Assembly: GCA_018061225.1 (NCBI GenBank)
Contig: JAGOUK010000078.1
Span: forward strand, 1-6,446
Direction: 5' to 3'
Origin: Candidatus Omnitrophota bacterium
Lineage (GTDB): Bacteria > Omnitrophota > Gorgyraeia > 2-02-FULL-51-18 > JAGOUK01
Length of the DNA stretch: 6,446 bases
Below the pieces are notes generated by a model, which ran no database searches, was not told where the DNA came from, and saw only the letters and a list, made by a program, of their open reading frames with translations. The position numbers and the translations under genes are program-made. Positions 4,524-6,446 of the stretch are shown here, piece by piece. How positions within the stretch are numbered: the first letter of the stretch is position 1; every line of letters begins with the position of its first letter.

Positions 4524-5661
4524 CCTTTTCCTCGTATTTGTTTTGGGTGTTTGGGTGCGGCGGGCGGTGCTCATGATGGGCAGCATCCGCAAGTACAGCA
4601 TCATGCCCGTCCGCGCCTGGGAATCGCTGTGGCCGCAGGTGCGCGTGTCCGTCATCGTGCCCTGCCGCAATGAGTCGCGCAACCTTCCCATTCTCATCCC
4701 TTCGCTCATGGCCCAGGATTATCCGCATATCGAATTCATCTTCCTGGACGACCGCTCGACCGACAACACACTCGAACTGCTCCGGGCGGCGGAACGCAAA
4801 TACCCCAATGTCAAAGTCATCGAAGGCGCCCTGCTGCCGGGCGGCTGGACCGGTAAGAATCACGCGATGCATCAATGCGCACAAGCCGCGACCGGCGATT
4901 GGCTGCTCTTCAGCGACGCCGACACGGAGCACCTAAAAAACTCGGTATCTTCGTCGCTTCGGTACGCGCTCGAGCGCAATGTCGATCTTCTGACGCTGAC
5001 GGCCCGATGTGTTTGCAAGAGCTTCGGCGAGCATCTGGTGCAGCCAATGGGAATCGGGTGTTTCGCGGTCTGGTTTAAGCTCGAGGATGTGAATGACCCG
5101 AACTCATCGGTGCCGCTGGCCTGCGGTCAGTATTTATTGGTCAAAAAGGCTGTGTTTGAGGCGGTCGGCGGGGCCGAGCGCATCAAGGACGCCGTGACCG
5201 AGGACTTGGCGTTGTTTAAGAACGTCAAAGCTGCCGGCTACAAATGCGAACTCGCCATCGGCGCGCATATCTTCGCGACGCGGATGTATCAGTCGTTTAA
5301 GGAATCTTGGGTGGGATGGCGGAGGATTTATTTGCACGCGCTCGACAAGAATGTGCCTTCGCTGGTCTCAAAGATTTTTATGCTGATCTTTTTCTCGGCC
5401 GCGCCGTTCTTCGTCCTGCCGGCCGCCGCGTGGCGGTGGGCCGCGGGCGGATCTGAATGGGCGCTGACGACCGGGCTGGCGGCGGCTCTCTGCGCCTTTA
5501 TTCTCTTCTTAAGATCACGGTCTCATGTCGCGCTCAAAGCCAGCCAATGGTCGATTCTCCTCCACCCCTTGAGCGCGCTCGCCGTCACCGCCATCCTCAT
5601 CGACTGCCTCAAGCACCACTTCCAGGGCCGCAAGGTCGAGTGGAAGCAGCAGCAATATTAG
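4510..5661 (+). CDS. Membrane-anchored family 2 glycosyltransferase, HpnB/CrtQ-like
   Basis: By family (GT2, GT-A fold), it transfers a sugar from a nucleotide donor to a lipid-type acceptor at the inner face of the membrane. It has 383 residues. An N-terminal hydrophobic segment (about 2-16) is followed by the GT-A domain. VRVSVIVPCRNES (44-56) is the first strand and nucleotide site, FIFLDDRSTDNT (77-87) the second. GGWTGKNHAM (111-120) is typical of hopene-associated HpnB and carotenoid CrtQ-like enzymes. SDAD (135-138) is the metal-binding DxD motif, and TEDLAL (230-235) contains the probable catalytic Asp. WVGWRR (267-272) lies where other GT2 members carry the QxxRW motif. Three hydrophobic segments follow (about 287-306, 318-335 and 350-367), then a charged tail. 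The ATG lies about 12 bp from a -10-like TATAGT, without a Shine-Dalgarno motif. It diverges from the ligase and converges with the FecR-domain gene. The acceptor is unknown; a hopanoid, polyprenyl or glycolipid acceptor would fit. Confidence 0.88.
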   Translation: MIFLNLFLVFVLGVWVRRAVLMMGSIRKYSIMPVRAWESLWPQVRVSVIVPCRNESRNLPILIPSLMAQDYPHIEFIFLDDRSTDNTLELLRAAERKYPNVKVIEGALLPGGWTGKNHAMHQCAQAATGDWLLFSDADTEHLKNSVSSSLRYALERNVDLLTLTARCVCKSFGEHLVQPMGIGCFAVWFKLEDVNDPNSSVPLACGQYLLVKKAVFEAVGGAERIKDAVTEDLALFKNVKAAGYKCELAIGAHIFATRMYQSFKESWVGWRRIYLHALDKNVPSLVSKIFMLIFFSAAPFFVLPAAAWRWAAGGSEWALTTGLAAALCAFILFLRSRSHVALKASQWSILLHPLSALAVTAILIDCLKHHFQGRKVEWKQQQY

Positions 5662-5664
5662 CCG

Positions 5665-6446
5665 TCAAAAAAGAATACGGCCCGGCCTGACTTTTTTCTC
5701 TTCCGTCTCGTTGATGACGAGTCCTCCGGATTCTGCGGCCTCCGTCCGGGTGGTCTCGATGCTGAAAGCGGTTGTTTTTTTCCGCTTGAGTTTACGCCGT
5801 AATGCTTTGAGCGCCTCGGACAGCCCCGACCATTCCTGAAGATCCATGGCATCAAAAGTTTCGGCCGCCTCAAGCCGTCTCGGCTCGGCCAGAACCGCCG
5901 ACTTTTGACCCGCTTCGAGAACCCGGGATTGCATGGCGGCTCCGTCGGACGGCCGTCGGGCGTACACCTGGACCTCCCCCCGATAATTCGCAACCTCAGT
6001 CGCCTGCGTGCTCTGGCTCACGCTGAAGACAGTTCCCCGGACCGCCGCGATCGATTGAGGGGTGCGGATCTCGAACGCGCCGCCGCGCCAGTTGTCCAGG
6101 GCTGCGTAGACACGGCCTCGCTTCAGATCCAAACGTGTTGCGGGGTCGGATTCGGCGATCTTGATCTCGCCTTTAAGCATCACGATGTTCTCGCTGCTGG
6201 GACCCACGGTCAGATAGGCCCCCTGTCCCGCCCAAATAGAATCCCCCGCCTTAAAAACGGTTCCCGGCGCCGCCGAAGCATAGACGCCGCTACCAAGGCT
6301 CTTCCACGCCGACCCCTCGCGCAAGATCATCGTTGTTTGGCCTCTGTCAGCGGCATGCGCGAGCTGCGGCTGCGGCATTCCCGAAATAGACAGCGATGCC
6401 AGCATGAATGCGCCAGTGATAATGGTGACCTTGGTCGGAGAAATCA
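5665..6446 (-). CDS. Secreted FecR-domain protein, start at or beyond the window edge
   Basis: The frame is open from the right edge to the TGA at 5667-5665, about 260 residues. Reading from the edge it encodes ISPTKVTIITGAFMLAS and then a hydrophobic stretch ending in PQLAHA-AD. This is a good Sec signal peptide: Lys, a hydrophobic core and an AHA cleavage site. The last two bases of the window read TG on the minus strand, so the start codon may be xTG with its first base one position outside. The internal ATG at 6405-6403 would lose the charged n-region and is less likely. Counted from that ATG, residues about 48-150 form a FecR-type beta domain, with the signature FEIRTPQSIAAVRGTVFSV (111-129). 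The tail contains a basic patch LRRKLKRKK (202-210) and is low in hydrophobicity. FecR domains occur in anti-sigma regulators and in many periplasmic proteins of unknown function. No TonB or sigma-factor neighbour is visible, so no role is assigned. Confidence 0.82.
   Translation of the reverse strand, partial: ISPTKVTIITGAFMLASLSISGMPQPQLAHAADRGQTTMILREGSAWKSLGSGVYASAAPGTVFKAGDSIWAGQGAYLTVGPSSENIVMLKGEIKIAESDPATRLDLKRGRVYAALDNWRGGAFEIRTPQSIAAVRGTVFSVSQSTQATEVANYRGEVQVYARRPSDGAAMQSRVLEAGQKSAVLAEPRRLEAAETFDAMDLQEWSGLSEALKALRRKLKRKKTTAFSIETTRTEAAESGGLVINETEEKKVRPGRILF
5667..5697. terminator. Possible bidirectional terminator between convergent genes
   Basis: AAAAAAG (5667-5673) and CTTTTTT (5691-5697) are inverted copies around a GC-rich centre holding GGC-CCG-GCC (5679-5687). 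RNA from either strand would form an A-U stem capped by a small G-C hairpin and end in a U tract. It begins 6 bp after the glycosyltransferase stop and lies inside the last codons of the minus-strand FecR-domain gene. The G-C part is short, so termination may be weak. Confidence 0.3.

Noticed and set aside
4443..4709. 89-residue upstream extension of the ligase reading frame
   Set aside because: It lies antisense to the first third of the glycosyltransferase, covers the divergent promoter island, has a composition unlike the ligase family, and the ATG at 4442 with GGGAG fits the family length.
4408..4932. Minus-strand open frame of 174 residues overlapping the ligase start and the glycosyltransferase
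   Set aside because: No recognisable domain; it is the complement of strongly motif-supported glycosyltransferase coding sequence.
1..6446. Mobile element, CRISPR array, tRNA or rRNA gene
   Set aside because: No transposase or integrase, no spaced repeats, no cloverleaf or rRNA-like segments were seen; all gaps between genes are under 100 bp.

Overview
This 6.4 kb window looks like bacterial chromosome with densely packed genes. It is moderately GC-rich, with short AT-rich islands at the promoters. Most gene starts lack a clear Shine-Dalgarno motif. The FecR-domain protein with a signal peptide, the carrier-protein-based lipid enzymes and the many unlinked transcription units fit an uncultured Gram-negative-type lineage such as Omnitrophota or Elusimicrobiota. 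That placement is only an impression from sequence style.

Positions 1-2322, minus strand, hold a small dissociated (type II) fatty acid synthase cluster. In order of transcription it encodes a hot-dog dehydratase with its catalytic His (2322-1810), a long AcpXL-like acyl carrier protein (1713-1321), a holo-ACP synthase (1300-926), a second hot-dog protein that has lost the catalytic His (918-430), and the N-terminal third of a beta-ketoacyl-ACP synthase running off the left edge (433-1). The last four genes are tightly packed or overlapping. A good -35/-10 pair in front of the carrier gene suggests an internal promoter.

Positions 2323-3120: a FabL-type enoyl-ACP reductase is transcribed divergently on the plus strand. 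The 45-bp divergent gap contains a perfectly palindromic ATTATAAT that gives a consensus TATAAT on both strands. Dehydration, enoyl reduction, condensation, carrier and carrier activation are therefore all present. Only a ketoreductase and an acyltransferase are not seen here.

Positions 3117-5661: a PaaK-like adenylate-forming ligase (minus) converges on the reductase gene, and the two stop codons share one CTAG. A membrane-anchored family 2 glycosyltransferase resembling HpnB/CrtQ (plus) diverges from the ligase across a second AT-rich promoter island. Positions 5665-6446: a secreted FecR-domain protein (minus) converges on the glycosyltransferase, and its start lies at or just beyond the right edge.

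Working model (inference): the cluster makes a special long or modified acyl chain on its own carrier, comparable to the rhizobial AcpXL/FabZXL/FabFXL system. The ligase and glycosyltransferase may activate the chain and glycosylate the resulting lipid. The paired His-containing and His-lacking hot-dog proteins suggest a HadAB-like heteromeric dehydratase.
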